Source of the DNA: Verrucomicrobiaceae bacterium
Lineage (GTDB): Bacteria; Verrucomicrobiota; Verrucomicrobiia; Verrucomicrobiales; Verrucomicrobiaceae
Direction of reading: 5' to 3'
Length of the DNA: 41,527 nt
Assembly: GCA_947466075.1 (NCBI GenBank)
Contig: CANIBP010000057.1
Span: 1 to 41,527, forward strand
Positions 1 to 8,573 of this stretch are shown here, piece by piece; the first letter of the stretch is position 1, and each line of letters begins with the position of its first letter. The notes under the pieces were generated by a model that was not told the origin of the DNA, did no database searches, and was given only the letters and a program-made list of their open reading frames with translations. The position numbers were made by a program, and so were the translations under genes.

Positions 1-2
1 AG

Positions 3-413
3 GCTGACCGCCTGTTCTCTGAAGGCGGCGTCATGCTGCGCAGGGCGCACTCGGTTCTCAGTAGGTTCTATCCTTCGGTTCATGGGACACGGTTCCTAGT
101 TCAGGTTGGTTTTCGTGTCCGCCTTTTCGGCACAAGCTCACCTGATCTATACGCCGTTTTTTGGTACGCTCGCAATTCCCTTCTTTTCCAACACCTGAAG
201 CGGACGAACCTTCTTGTTGTAGCATACGAGAACTTGGTTGCATCCCCTCATCAATGCCTTGTGGCTTTCAATGAGCATCTAGGAATGGAGCTTTCGACCA
301 AGGCGCTCCTGGTGCCAAACCAACAGAGATGCAACTCACCAGTTGGTTTTAAACTCAGGCCCGAAATCGAGCATGCATGCAAGTTACTGCTTCAGCAGCT
401 TTCCTCTCTCTAA
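3..413 (+). CDS. Sulfotransferase-like protein, 5'-truncated by the window edge
   Basis: The frame is open from the first bases of the window, so this is the C-terminal 136 residues of a longer protein; the first internal ATG is at position 33. The stretch LLVVAYENLVASPHQCL followed by FNEHLGMEL matches the region of PAPS-dependent sulfotransferases where a Tyr-Glu-x-Leu motif precedes a phenylalanine-rich helix and an FLG/HLG turn. The PAPS P-loop would lie upstream and cannot be seen. A sulfotransferase would fit a locus that builds and decorates a surface polysaccharide. The gene ends 27 bases before the convergent beta-barrel gene. The family call rests on one C-terminal motif, so another sulfotransferase-fold protein is possible. 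Confidence 0.55.
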   Translation, partial: ADRLFSEGGVMLRRAHSVLSRFYPSVHGTRFLVQVGFRVRLFGTSSPDLYAVFWYARNSLLFQHLKRTNLLVVAYENLVASPHQCLVAFNEHLGMELSTKALLVPNQQRCNSPVGFKLRPEIEHACKLLLQQLSSL

Positions 414-440
414 TCAACTCGGTATCTTGATGGGATTTCG

Positions 441-2192
441 TTAGAAACGGTGGGATAGATACAGCAGGAAAAGGTGCTCTTGGAGGGTGCCGATTCCCCC
501 ACTTGCTCGGCGGTCGATGAACTGGTAACCGGTGTAGGCGGTTGTTTGGAATCCTCCAATAGGCAATCCATACAAGACCTTATAGATCCATTGATCGATT
601 TGCTGGGATCCGCCACCCTTAAAGTCATAATTCTCATGGATGGCAGAAATCGAGACATTGGATTGCCCCAGAGTAGTTCGAAGACGTATTCCTTGCCAAG
701 TTCTGGTTGCATCACCTGATTGAGTCAGGCCTCCGTAAGTATTACTGATGCCAGCGACTGCTTGGAGAATTGAACGCGAACTTAACTGAAAGTTAATTCC
801 GTACGAGAGATAATCAGCGATGTATCGTTCACCTAAAATTGGATCAGTAATGGAGCGTCCTCCTCCAACGTAATGGCTCAATCGGCTGTTGAGTGATTGG
901 GAGATTACCAATTCATAGAGTGCGGTGCTGATGCTATTTACGGATTGGTTCCCACTTCCCCAGACCCAGCCAAGGTTTGCAAAATAAGTCGTATTAGGGG
1001 AGAGGTAGCCGTAGCTGCCCGCATTCATTACATGATGGATACTCGCGAATTCACTATTCGTCCCAAATTCATAGCCAATGTAAGGATTGATGTATGGGTT
1101 TCCCGATTGATAGTCCGCATAAGTGCCTCCTTGAATGAAGTTTCCACGGGAGATGAACTTAGTGGTGGCCCAATTATCATTGCGCTGAAGCCAGTAAAAA
1201 TTTCTCACTCTTGTACCAAATATTCGAGCCGCAATCACCCCAATCGAATTAGTGAAAAATGAGCGATCCTGACTCAAAAAGCTGCCGCCATTATTGGCGA
1301 AGCGTGGTACCTGAAATCGTGAAGTTCCGTTGGCAGGCCTGTCCATGAGTGCTCCTGATCCAAACTGATATCTACCCACTTGGTCGACCGCCGTAGCGCC
1401 CGGACCCGAGGCCGACAAAGTTCCGAAGGTATTGGTGTTGCCCGGCCCGTCGAAAATATAGTCGCTGATGTTGGTCGATGCATAAAAGGCATTTAAGGCG
1501 TCGTAGGCGATCCAGTTCCAACCGGCCAAACTGCCTTTAATCCCGAGCATCATTGATCCAGCTGGTTGGAACTGGCCGAACTGGCTTCCAAACGCGAGCA
1601 GAGCGGATGGAGTTCCATAACCCCATTTGTCAATGAACGGAAGATAATAGCCGCCGATTTGCGAACCAAAGCTGATCGGGCCAAAATTCATGTTGGCGAC
1701 AGCATTCAACGTGATGACGGAACTCCAACCGCTCGCATCCCCAATACCTTGGGGGGTGCTGTAGTCGGTGTAAAAAGTGCCGGATCCGACTTGGAAATCA
1801 CTCAACGTCAGCGGACCCAAGCCAACCTTAAAACCTTCTCTCATGCCTGGACTGGTTTGGAATCCGGCCTGAAGCCGTTTGAAAAGGCCTACTCCCAAGG
1901 TTCCAAAACCTGCATCGGCACCGATGCCGGCGAGGACGGTGCCATTGTCAAAGACAGCAGAACCGCTAGTCAAACTCTGGAGCCAATTGGCATTGCCTCC
2001 GTTCCGAAGCTTGAAGAAATTCGGTCCCCTAGGACCGGTAATAGGACTGCTGCGTCCAAAGCCACCACCGCCGCCTAAGTTACCAAAGGTGTCATTGATT
2101 TGCGGCCCGCGGGCAAAGTTATCCTGCGCATTTAACTGGGTTAGCGAGATCGCTAACCCTATAGTGATTACAAGAAATGATTGCCGTATCAT
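441..2192 (-). CDS. Outer-membrane beta-barrel protein, exported
   Basis: A 583-residue protein starting MIRQSFLVITIGLAISLTQLNAQ, a clear signal peptide with likely cleavage after the Ala at residue 22. The mature part is rich in Gly, Ser, Asn and aromatic residues in short alternating stretches such as FQTTAYTGYQFIDRR. It ends LFLLYLSHRF; a C-terminal Phe in an amphipathic last strand is the usual outer-membrane barrel assembly signal. No named family was recognised. Its place at the edge of a polysaccharide locus suggests an outer-membrane channel or structural porin for the polymer, but this is inference. It has its own short 5' region and is separated from the next leftward gene by 46 bases. 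Confidence 0.7.
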   Translation of the reverse strand: MIRQSFLVITIGLAISLTQLNAQDNFARGPQINDTFGNLGGGGGFGRSSPITGPRGPNFFKLRNGGNANWLQSLTSGSAVFDNGTVLAGIGADAGFGTLGVGLFKRLQAGFQTSPGMREGFKVGLGPLTLSDFQVGSGTFYTDYSTPQGIGDASGWSSVITLNAVANMNFGPISFGSQIGGYYLPFIDKWGYGTPSALLAFGSQFGQFQPAGSMMLGIKGSLAGWNWIAYDALNAFYASTNISDYIFDGPGNTNTFGTLSASGPGATAVDQVGRYQFGSGALMDRPANGTSRFQVPRFANNGGSFLSQDRSFFTNSIGVIAARIFGTRVRNFYWLQRNDNWATTKFISRGNFIQGGTYADYQSGNPYINPYIGYEFGTNSEFASIHHVMNAGSYGYLSPNTTYFANLGWVWGSGNQSVNSISTALYELVISQSLNSRLSHYVGGGRSITDPILGERYIADYLSYGINFQLSSRSILQAVAGISNTYGGLTQSGDATRTWQGIRLRTTLGQSNVSISAIHENYDFKGGGSQQIDQWIYKVLYGLPIGGFQTTAYTGYQFIDRRASGGIGTLQEHLFLLYLSHRF

Positions 2193-2238
2193 TATGATAC
2201 AAGAGTTAAACTACGAAAACGAAAAGTTTAAAGCTAAA

Positions 2239-2514
2239 TTAGCCAACAGTTTTGTCATGTGAGGCCCAAATTTCTTTTAAGGAGGATTCTGATGTCTTGA
2301 GGCGATAACTTGCGTAGGCTATAGGACCAAGAAAGGGGATCATAGCTACCACTCCCCAAAGTACCTTTCCCAGTAAACGAAGGCTTGAAAAATAGAGGAT
2401 GCTGTGGAAGCAGGCAAGAAGGACCAAGATATAGAGACCAATACCCATCCATACTGCGTCAGGTATAAGGTTTTGCGGCTGCAGGCTGAAAAGATTTTCG
2501 ATGAAATAACGCAT
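2239..2514 (-). CDS. Small two-helix membrane protein, PLDc_N-like
   Basis: A 91-residue protein with two predicted transmembrane helices (about residues 24-45 and 48-69). The second helix carries LGKVLWGVVAMIPFLGPIAY, which matches the pattern of the PLDc_N (phospholipase D nuclease, N-terminal) membrane module: Trp, a hydrophobic run, Pro-hydrophobic-hydrophobic-Gly-Pro, then Tyr. No catalytic phospholipase domain follows, so this is a stand-alone module of unknown role. It lies upstream of and in line with the beta-barrel gene and could be co-transcribed with it. It diverges from the methyltransferase gene to its right across about 92 bases. Confidence 0.6.
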   Translation of the reverse strand: MRYFIENLFSLQPQNLIPDAVWMGIGLYILVLLACFHSILYFSSLRLLGKVLWGVVAMIPFLGPIAYASYRLKTSESSLKEIWASHDKTVG

Positions 2515-2606
2515 GGCAATTGAAATGTATTCAGTAGTAGGCTATAAAATAACAGTATTAGACTGTTTGCTATTGTCAGGGCCACTTATGTGCACAAATT
2601 GCGCCA

Positions 2607-3524
2607 ATGGAAATGCTTTCTTCTGACGCTCCTATTTATGACTCCTTGCAACAGATGAAAGCGGTGAATAGCGAGCAAGCTGCATTCTATGAGTCGATTC
2701 AGGAGGCGGAAAGGCTGGCAAATTCAAAGGACGGTTATGTGGCCAATGCGCGTGCCGGATGGATGACTCGGATCTGGGCGTCCCTGCGTGGCCACCGCAA
2801 GAATTTGCTCAAGGAGCATGGCATGCGTGAACAATTGGAGGATCGCGTGCGCAACTGCATGATGGATGCCTCCCAAGGCAACGTGCTGGAGATCGGGTGC
2901 TTCAATGGCACTCGTCATTCCCTTTGGCTGGCGCGGCGCTGCTCTCACTATACCGGCCTTGATCTCAGTCCCTCGGCCCTCCAGGTGCTTAAGGGTAAGC
3001 TGTGTAGCGAAGGGCTGGAGGCTAAAGCAGAGCTGCGTGCGGGCGATCTTTTGGACTTCACGACTGAGAAAAAGTTTGATCTGGTTTATGCTCAAGGGGT
3101 GCTGCATCACTTTCAGCATCCTCACATTCTTTTCCCGCTCCTACATTCGCTGATGAAGCCAGGGGCCTTGCTGGTTTTTTCTGACCCCGTTGAGATCAAT
3201 GTTCTCTTACACACCATACGGAGGCTATATCGGCCTTTTCAGTCAGATCACGCTTGGGAATGGCCCTTTACCTCCCAAACCGTTGCTGCCTTGGAGCAGA
3301 GTTTCAAACTCTCGGAGGCGTTTGGGTATGGGCGCTTTTCCACCCTTTGGACACCTGTGTTTTCATTGCCTGGGCTGAGTCTACTTTTGGGTGGGGCCTA
3401 TCGTAGATTGGTCGAATGGGAGCTGCAGCGACCGTTTGAGCCATACAAAGTCTGGCTAAATGCCGTCGTGTATGGAGCCGCGCTTGCTCGCGCAAATTTG
3501 AATGGGACTAAGGATGTTCTATGA
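2607..3524 (+). CDS. Class I SAM-dependent methyltransferase
   Basis: A 305-residue protein with a Rossmann methyltransferase core. Motif I is VLEIGCFNGT (near residue 95), followed by YTGLDLSPSAL, whose acidic residue would bind the SAM ribose. The stretch FDLVYAQGVLHHFQHP is the usual motif IV region of Methyltransf_11/25-type enzymes. The N-terminal 90 residues are helical and of unknown function, and the C-terminal 80 residues contain hydrophobic stretches. The stop overlaps the start of the next gene by four bases (ATGA), so the two are probably translationally coupled. The substrate is unknown; a sugar or lipid-linked saccharide is likely from context. Confidence 0.75.
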   Translation: MEMLSSDAPIYDSLQQMKAVNSEQAAFYESIQEAERLANSKDGYVANARAGWMTRIWASLRGHRKNLLKEHGMREQLEDRVRNCMMDASQGNVLEIGCFNGTRHSLWLARRCSHYTGLDLSPSALQVLKGKLCSEGLEAKAELRAGDLLDFTTEKKFDLVYAQGVLHHFQHPHILFPLLHSLMKPGALLVFSDPVEINVLLHTIRRLYRPFQSDHAWEWPFTSQTVAALEQSFKLSEAFGYGRFSTLWTPVFSLPGLSLLLGGAYRRLVEWELQRPFEPYKVWLNAVVYGAALARANLNGTKDVL

Positions 3525-4693
3525 AAACGGGACTTGGGGGGTGCGGCAGCCTCCCTACGGACAAGCGTCTCGCACGGGCAGCGAGCCTCCTTGCACTTTG
3601 GGAGTCCGTCTGGCGCTGGATGAAACCAGCCTGCCGGTTTTGCTGCTGGGCCTATGCGGTTATTGGCATTTCGGGCATGCTTATCGTCATGTATTCGGCG
3701 GAGCGCGTCACTCTTCTGGCCGTCGCCAACTATGCCCCCCCGATTCTGTGGCTGATTCCCTGTGCTGGCTTGATTCCTTTGGCGCTGGTGACGCGTGGGT
3801 ATGCCATGCTGCCATTGGTGATTATCGTGATGTTCTGGTGGTTTTGTTTCATTGGCTGGGAGCCCTCAGGTGTTGGTCGTGAAAAGGGAAAAAAGTCGGA
3901 CACACTCATCCTGATGACTTACAATCGCGGGCAGGCTCAGGGGCACAGTCTGCAACCGTTCTTAGCGGCAATCTCCCCGGACTTGGTGGCCCTGCAAGAT
4001 GCGCGTGGCAAACCGGGTTACTATCGCACTCACCCCGCTTATGGGGTTTATCAAGAGGTGCGGGACGAAGGCGAGTTTGTGCTTCTCAGCCAGCACCCTG
4101 TCATGTCGCAGAGCAGATTGACGGCTGCCGGGTTTCCTTCTGCCGACCAATCTGACGTCCTGTATGGAGTGCGCTGGGAAATCGACTGGAATGGGCATGC
4201 CATTGCCTTTTACAGCATACACTTTCCATCCCCCCGACGCTACCTGGGACACACGGGCCTGCGCAGCCTAGTCCCCGAAGTCGCTCGTTGGCTGGGTGGA
4301 GCGGCCGCCGACGCCAATGCCTACTGGCAGTGGCGGAAACAACTGTCACAGAAACTTGCCCGCCTGTTGCAGGAGGAAACCCTGCCATGGATCATGGCGG
4401 GTGACTTGAACACGCCGCCCAGAGGGGCTGGTTACGCATGCCTCGCCGATGTGGGAGTGGACTTACACAAGGAATGCGGTTCTGGATTTGGTTTCACCTT
4501 CCCAGGTGACACGAGAAACCCGCTTGCAGGAGGGCAGCCTTGGATGCGTTTGGATTATGTATTCGCCGACTCCAAATTTTGGCAGGGGAAATGGCTGCGG
4601 CCTGAATCAGACGGGCGTTCCCAGCACCGCCCCCTTGCGGCGGCACTTCACATGCGGATTGCTGAGAAAAATGAAAGTAAAAACAGCCGTTGA
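3521..4693 (+). CDS. Membrane-anchored endonuclease/exonuclease/phosphatase-fold protein
   Basis: A 390-residue protein with about three hydrophobic helices in its first 115 residues, followed by an EEP-fold domain. Recognisable segments are LMTYNRG (Asn motif), PDLVALQD, YSIHFPSP, IMAGDLNTPP, MRLDYVFAD and QHRPLAA. In active family members the LQE motif provides a metal-binding Glu and the last motif is SDH; here they read LQD and SQH. Two key positions are therefore changed and catalysis is uncertain. The start chosen overlaps the upstream stop as ATGA, but the first 33 residues look atypical and Met34 (position 3620), just before the first helix, is a reasonable alternative. Its role in the locus is unknown. 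Confidence 0.7.
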   Translation: MKTGLGGCGSLPTDKRLARAASLLALWESVWRWMKPACRFCCWAYAVIGISGMLIVMYSAERVTLLAVANYAPPILWLIPCAGLIPLALVTRGYAMLPLVIIVMFWWFCFIGWEPSGVGREKGKKSDTLILMTYNRGQAQGHSLQPFLAAISPDLVALQDARGKPGYYRTHPAYGVYQEVRDEGEFVLLSQHPVMSQSRLTAAGFPSADQSDVLYGVRWEIDWNGHAIAFYSIHFPSPRRYLGHTGLRSLVPEVARWLGGAAADANAYWQWRKQLSQKLARLLQEETLPWIMAGDLNTPPRGAGYACLADVGVDLHKECGSGFGFTFPGDTRNPLAGGQPWMRLDYVFADSKFWQGKWLRPESDGRSQHRPLAAALHMRIAEKNESKNSR

Positions 4694-4726
4694 TTTTTTG
4701 TTTTATCTAATTTATTCAGTAGAGCT

Positions 4727-5107
4727 ATGAATACTTCTTTGACGGTCGCTCTTATATCTTTGTCTGTCTGTGCCCACTTAATGGCCAGTGAGCCCGCTTC
4801 AGAGCCATCCCCGGCGGGTAACAAGCCCATGATGAACATCGACTCGCGTTATCCGCTGATTGATAAGAGTATCAGAAACGGTCAGTTTGGTGACATTCGT
4901 CCGAACATGATTTACAGATACGGATATCCTTTCCAGAGGAAGATTGAAGGGAAACATTATTGGTTGGTTCCCGTCCGCTACTTCGCGGCGGCCCCATCTG
5001 CCAGCATTTACACACAGAGCCGTATCGTCGCTGAAGCCTATGCGTGCATCAATCACGACCGGGTTGAATTCTGGATTCCCAAGTATAGCCAGCGCTTTGG
5101 TCTGTAA
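4727..5107 (+). CDS. Small exported protein of unknown function
   Basis: A 126-residue protein with an N-terminal signal peptide (MNTSLTVALISLSVCAHLMAS), predicting a mature periplasmic protein of about 105 residues. The mature part has a Pro/Ser-rich linker and then an aromatic-rich domain with NMIYRYGYPFQRKIEGKHYW and an ending FWIPKYSQRFGL. I do not recognise the family. It follows the EEP-fold gene by 33 bases in the same direction and may share its transcript. A real gene is supported by the signal peptide and by the absence of any competing frame on either strand. Confidence 0.55.
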   Translation: MNTSLTVALISLSVCAHLMASEPASEPSPAGNKPMMNIDSRYPLIDKSIRNGQFGDIRPNMIYRYGYPFQRKIEGKHYWLVPVRYFAAAPSASIYTQSRIVAEAYACINHDRVEFWIPKYSQRFGL

Positions 5108-5418
5108 TTTTGATCTCTTGCAGCGTTGGATATTGCAGCTCGGAAAGCTCAGCCATCTGTTGGGAGGCTTAAAGGGTTTTCATACGAGGAATTTACCGGT
5201 CTAAAGGCTTAAGAGCGGTTCAAAGCCGAGGATAAGCGAAAAAGAGAGACGCCTCCGTATTTTGTACATTTTGTGACGCGCTGAAGCACAAGGTTTTCTT
5301 CGCCAGTTGCCATGCATCAGAGAGTGGAGCCCTCACCAAGTTGTCAAACGATCAAAGGTGGAGCTTCGCGGCGAATAAATGCCTAAATTCCCAAAACAAC
5401 TCCGTAAGGGGGCATCTT
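5108..5418. other. Gene-free interval between converging transcripts
   Basis: About 310 bases between the rightward exported-protein gene and the leftward wzc stop. Transcripts from both sides converge here, so terminators are expected. I found no convincing GC-rich hairpin followed by a T-run on either strand. Short frames that cross it continue antisense into wzc and show no domain signal. Confidence 0.4.
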
Positions 5419-7623
5419 CTAGATTCGCGCCTTATTCGGCCCATAAAGGTGGGCGCTGTAATACTTGGGCTGGTAGCGATAGTAATAATAAACGTTGTCT
5501 GGAGAGGTTAGGTCCACTCGGTTCAAAACAAAGCCGAAGAACTGTCCTCCGCCAGCAGCTAGGGCTTGGACGGAAGCGGAAGCTTCGCTATACGTGGTGT
5601 AATTGGCACGGACAACAAAAAGAACCCCCGCAGAGAGCCTCAAAAGAGGATAACAATCAGAGAGGCCAAGCACAGGAGGCGAATCGATGATCACATGATC
5701 AAATCGGCCCTTAAGCTCTTCAATTAGGATACTTGTGCTTTCTGTCTCCAGAATTTCAGGCGCATCACTGCGGGTTTCTCCTGTGGTGATTACTGCTAGG
5801 TTGGGAAGCGTCGAAAGCGGGAAGTGTAGAATTTCGTCAATGGTGACAGCGTTGGTTCGTCCTGTGAGATGATCGCTTAGCCCCGGGCTGCGCTCAATAT
5901 CAAAGCTGCGATGAATGCGTCCACGCCGCATGTCAGCGTCCACTAGAACAATCCGTGATCCCGCTTGTGCCATGGCAATCGCTAGTCGCATGGCAATGGT
6001 CGTCTTCCCTTCGCGGGGGCGTGAACTGGTTACTAGGATCACTTTTGTATTCCGTTGCCCATTGGCGCTGAACAAAATGCCTGAGCGCATAATTCGGAAC
6101 GACTCTCCTTTGTATGAATCGGAGATACGGATCTCCTGCAGCAGTGGATCATCTGTCACGACGCCGAGAGCGGGTAGTCCTGTCGCCTCCTCTAGTTCAT
6201 CCACACGCGAGCTCCAACTCCTAACACGCTCGATCAGTAGGGGCACCCCAATTGCTAGGCACAAACCAAAGGCAAGTGATGCTATCAATCCTTGTTTCTT
6301 TGAAGGTGACATCGGATCCACCAGCCTGCTTTCTACTGTGGACAAATATTCCACGGAAAATCGGTCTTGATTCATGGTGTAAGCTGCCGCTCCGATCCTT
6401 TTCTGTAATTCCAAAGCTCCCTCATGAGCGGGCAACTGGCTGGCCACGAGGAGGTCGCGCTCTCTCTCGAATGAATCGAACTCTTTCTGAAAACGGGCAA
6501 ACTCTGGGAGTTGGGCCTCCAGTTCCTTTTCTTGAATACGCAATTGCCCCGTTTCGAGGCTGAAGCGGTTCTGCAACACGCCCAATTCTCCCTCAAGACG
6601 AGCGCTTAGAGACTTCATTTCACGATCTAAGGCCATCATTTGTGGGTGGCCATCAAGAAACTTGCTGGAAAGTTCATTTTTCTGGGAGATTAATTGTCTC
6701 TCTTGTTTCAAATAGTTTTCCCAGTTGTTTGATTTCTCCACCAAGGAGGGCACAACTACCACGGTGGAACGTGGTGTCCCGGAGTTGGTGGCGCTTGGAT
6801 AAGGACGACCAACCAATGTAGGCGGAGCCATAGCCGAGGTATCATTCAGCACACTGCCAATGGCTGGATACTCCTTCTCGAAGCGCGACAAGACGGAGAG
6901 GCGTTCTTCGACATTCAAATTGGTGTTAGCTAGCGTTTTTTCGACCGTGGCCCTAGTTTTGATATGTTCACGGATGCGCAGCAAGTCGGCAGGAATCTTA
7001 TCCAATTCTCTTTTTTCGATGAACAATTCAACGGCATTGTGGCTTTCGGAGAAGTCCAACGCATTAGATACCTGCTGTTCACTGACCTTCTTAAGGTTTT
7101 CCACTTCCTCCTTAAAGACCGTGTTGAGTAGTTCGCGGCGACCTTCACGCACCTGCCTAACATAATCGTTGTAGCCCTCCACGATTAGTTTGGGCCAAGC
7201 CTTGGCGAAAGCGGGGTAATAGGACCACGTTTCCAGAACCGTGGTGCCTGCGTCAAATTCACGCAAACGGATTTTCTCAATGTAATTGTTGGTGAGGGTC
7301 TCGTAGTTGGTATAACCGGCGGATAGCCCCATCATGGAAGCGGTGTGCTCCTGCACTGAGCGGTGGAGGAACGACTGACTAAAGTACTTCGTCTGAATGC
7401 CATATTCCTCGGTGGACGAAATTGGCAGGCCGAGGTTATGTACTTTGATGAGCGCCCGCGTGTAATAAACTGAACGCGTGTATACGTAAAACACCAGACC
7501 TGCAGCGAGACCCATTAACATCAGTAGATACATTAGCCGCAGGTGCCGAATAAAACCCAAGGTGATAGATACCATTTTCTGCCATCTGGCGGCAATCGTT
7601 TCTTTGGGAAGACTTTTGTTCAC
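5419..7623 (-). CDS. wzc: Wzc-like polysaccharide co-polymerase and BY-family tyrosine autokinase
   Basis: A 734-residue inner-membrane protein that would control polymer length and export through cycles of tyrosine phosphorylation. It begins with a cytoplasmic tail and helix 1 (about 31-48), then a long periplasmic Wzz-type coiled-coil region (about 150-415), helix 2 (about 447-465) and a cytoplasmic BY-kinase domain. Walker A is SRPREGKTT (534-542), Walker A' is VLVDADMRR (560-568) and Walker B is HVIIDSPP (643-650). The tail has eight tyrosines between 712 and 727 (YYYYRYQPKYYSAHLY), the expected autophosphorylation cluster. The start is GTG at 7623, 43 bases downstream of wza, so the two are probably one transcript. 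No cognate Wzb-type phosphatase is visible in the window. Confidence 0.93.
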   Translation of the reverse strand: MNKSLPKETIAARWQKMVSITLGFIRHLRLMYLLMLMGLAAGLVFYVYTRSVYYTRALIKVHNLGLPISSTEEYGIQTKYFSQSFLHRSVQEHTASMMGLSAGYTNYETLTNNYIEKIRLREFDAGTTVLETWSYYPAFAKAWPKLIVEGYNDYVRQVREGRRELLNTVFKEEVENLKKVSEQQVSNALDFSESHNAVELFIEKRELDKIPADLLRIREHIKTRATVEKTLANTNLNVEERLSVLSRFEKEYPAIGSVLNDTSAMAPPTLVGRPYPSATNSGTPRSTVVVVPSLVEKSNNWENYLKQERQLISQKNELSSKFLDGHPQMMALDREMKSLSARLEGELGVLQNRFSLETGQLRIQEKELEAQLPEFARFQKEFDSFERERDLLVASQLPAHEGALELQKRIGAAAYTMNQDRFSVEYLSTVESRLVDPMSPSKKQGLIASLAFGLCLAIGVPLLIERVRSWSSRVDELEEATGLPALGVVTDDPLLQEIRISDSYKGESFRIMRSGILFSANGQRNTKVILVTSSRPREGKTTIAMRLAIAMAQAGSRIVLVDADMRRGRIHRSFDIERSPGLSDHLTGRTNAVTIDEILHFPLSTLPNLAVITTGETRSDAPEILETESTSILIEELKGRFDHVIIDSPPVLGLSDCYPLLRLSAGVLFVVRANYTTYSEASASVQALAAGGGQFFGFVLNRVDLTSPDNVYYYYRYQPKYYSAHLYGPNKARI

Positions 7624-7666
7624 GGGGAGTAGGTCGAATTAAGTTCTATGCCATAGCATCATCGTA

Positions 7667-8347
7667 TTAGAGGCCAAAGATCTTTGCTGGCACCTTGATG
7701 ATGTCTCCAGATTGCAGCTCCTCGTCACGCGCGCGGCCCTCTTCTACGGCATTCAAATCCAAGGGCAGGGTGTAATTGCCCTGATCGATGGTTTTACGCA
7801 CAATTGTTACCTTTTTTTTGTTAGCAAAAGGGCCGAATCCACCAGCATGCACAATGGCATCCAAGCAGGTGACACCACGCCCGCGCATGCTGGGTATTTC
7901 CTGGAGGCCCTGCTTGGCTACCTGACCATACATGTAAACGGCCACTTTGTGCCTTCCTGATGCATCCAGACCATCTCCAAACAGCATGGAGGTGTCTACG
8001 ATGACTGTCGCTTCTTTCAGTTGAGTTTTCTGAAGTCGCCCCTTGATATCGCTCTCAATTTCACGGGTCGTCTTGCCGACCGCCGCAACCCGGCCGAGAC
8101 GTGAGATGATGACATCCCCGGTCTGGCGAACTGGGTATTTGCCATCGAGTGTCGAGTCTTCTAGCACATACAACTCAAGCGTGTCGCCTGGGCGGAAGGT
8201 AAAGCCAGGGCCCACTTCACGCGTACTTTGGCCTTGCGTCCATGGGTGGTCAGCAATGCCTTGAGTGACGGGGGAACTGCCCGTGCACCCGGTCAGGCAG
8301 AGTGAAGCGAAAAGGAACAATGAATATATAAAATTACACTTTAACAT
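7667..8347 (-). CDS. wza: Wza-like polysaccharide export outer-membrane lipoprotein
   Basis: A 226-residue lipoprotein. The signal peptide ends in the lipobox LTGC with the modified Cys at residue 21. A Poly_export domain follows (FRPGDTLELYVLEDSTLDG onward, to about residue 120), then an SLBB-like region (VAVYMYGQVAKQGLQEIP to the end). It is shorter than enterobacterial Wza (about 380 residues) and lacks the final amphipathic helix that forms the outer-membrane pore. A separate outer-membrane partner may therefore be needed; the beta-barrel protein at the left edge is one candidate. The gene heads the leftward wza-wzc unit and starts in the region shared with the divergent GbsR-like regulator. 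Confidence 0.88.
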   Translation of the reverse strand: MLKCNFIYSLFLFASLCLTGCTGSSPVTQGIADHPWTQGQSTREVGPGFTFRPGDTLELYVLEDSTLDGKYPVRQTGDVIISRLGRVAAVGKTTREIESDIKGRLQKTQLKEATVIVDTSMLFGDGLDASGRHKVAVYMYGQVAKQGLQEIPSMRGRGVTCLDAIVHAGGFGPFANKKKVTIVRKTIDQGNYTLPLDLNAVEEGRARDEELQSGDIIKVPAKIFGL

Positions 8348-8372
8348 GGGAGATTTGAACTAAAAAATAGAA

Positions 8373-8390
8373 GTTGATCATCGAATCAAC
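8373..8390. promoter_or_regulatory. Inverted repeat upstream of wza, candidate operator
   Basis: Perfect six-base arms GTTGAT and ATCAAC are separated by six bases, about 26 bases upstream of the wza ATG. The size and dyad symmetry suit a winged-helix dimer such as the adjacent GbsR/MarR-like protein. A chance match of this size is possible, and no second copy was found. Confidence 0.35.
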
Positions 8391-8553
8391 CCAATCAAAT
8401 GCAACAATGACTTGAAGCCATTTTAGCAGCATTGGTGTCGTTCAAAATACCCTCACCAAGACAGACCTGAAATGGCCATCTCTAATCAAAAGAGCGCTTC
8501 CCGCAAGATCCGTGATCTTCTCAATTGACATCAAATGGAATCCCATTCATAAA

Positions 8554-8573
8554 CGTTTAGTTTTTTCTAAACG
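8554..8573. promoter_or_regulatory. Inverted repeat abutting the regulator start codon
   Basis: Perfect seven-base arms CGTTTAG and CTAAACG flank a run of six T, and the ATG of the GbsR-like gene follows immediately. In RNA this would be a hairpin occluding the start; in DNA it could be an autoregulatory operator. If Met6 (position 8589) is the true start, the repeat lies about 15 bases upstream of it. Confidence 0.4.

Larger units (their letters stand above)
8348..8573. promoter_or_regulatory. Divergent control region between wza-wzc and the GbsR-like regulator
   Basis: A 226-base interval from which wza-wzc is read leftward and the regulator rightward, so it must hold both promoters. It contains two perfect inverted repeats, listed separately: one about 26 bases upstream of the wza start and one directly abutting the regulator start. 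A MarR/GbsR-family protein next to such a region usually controls itself and the divergent operon. Promoter -10 and -35 boxes could not be assigned with confidence. Confidence 0.5.
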
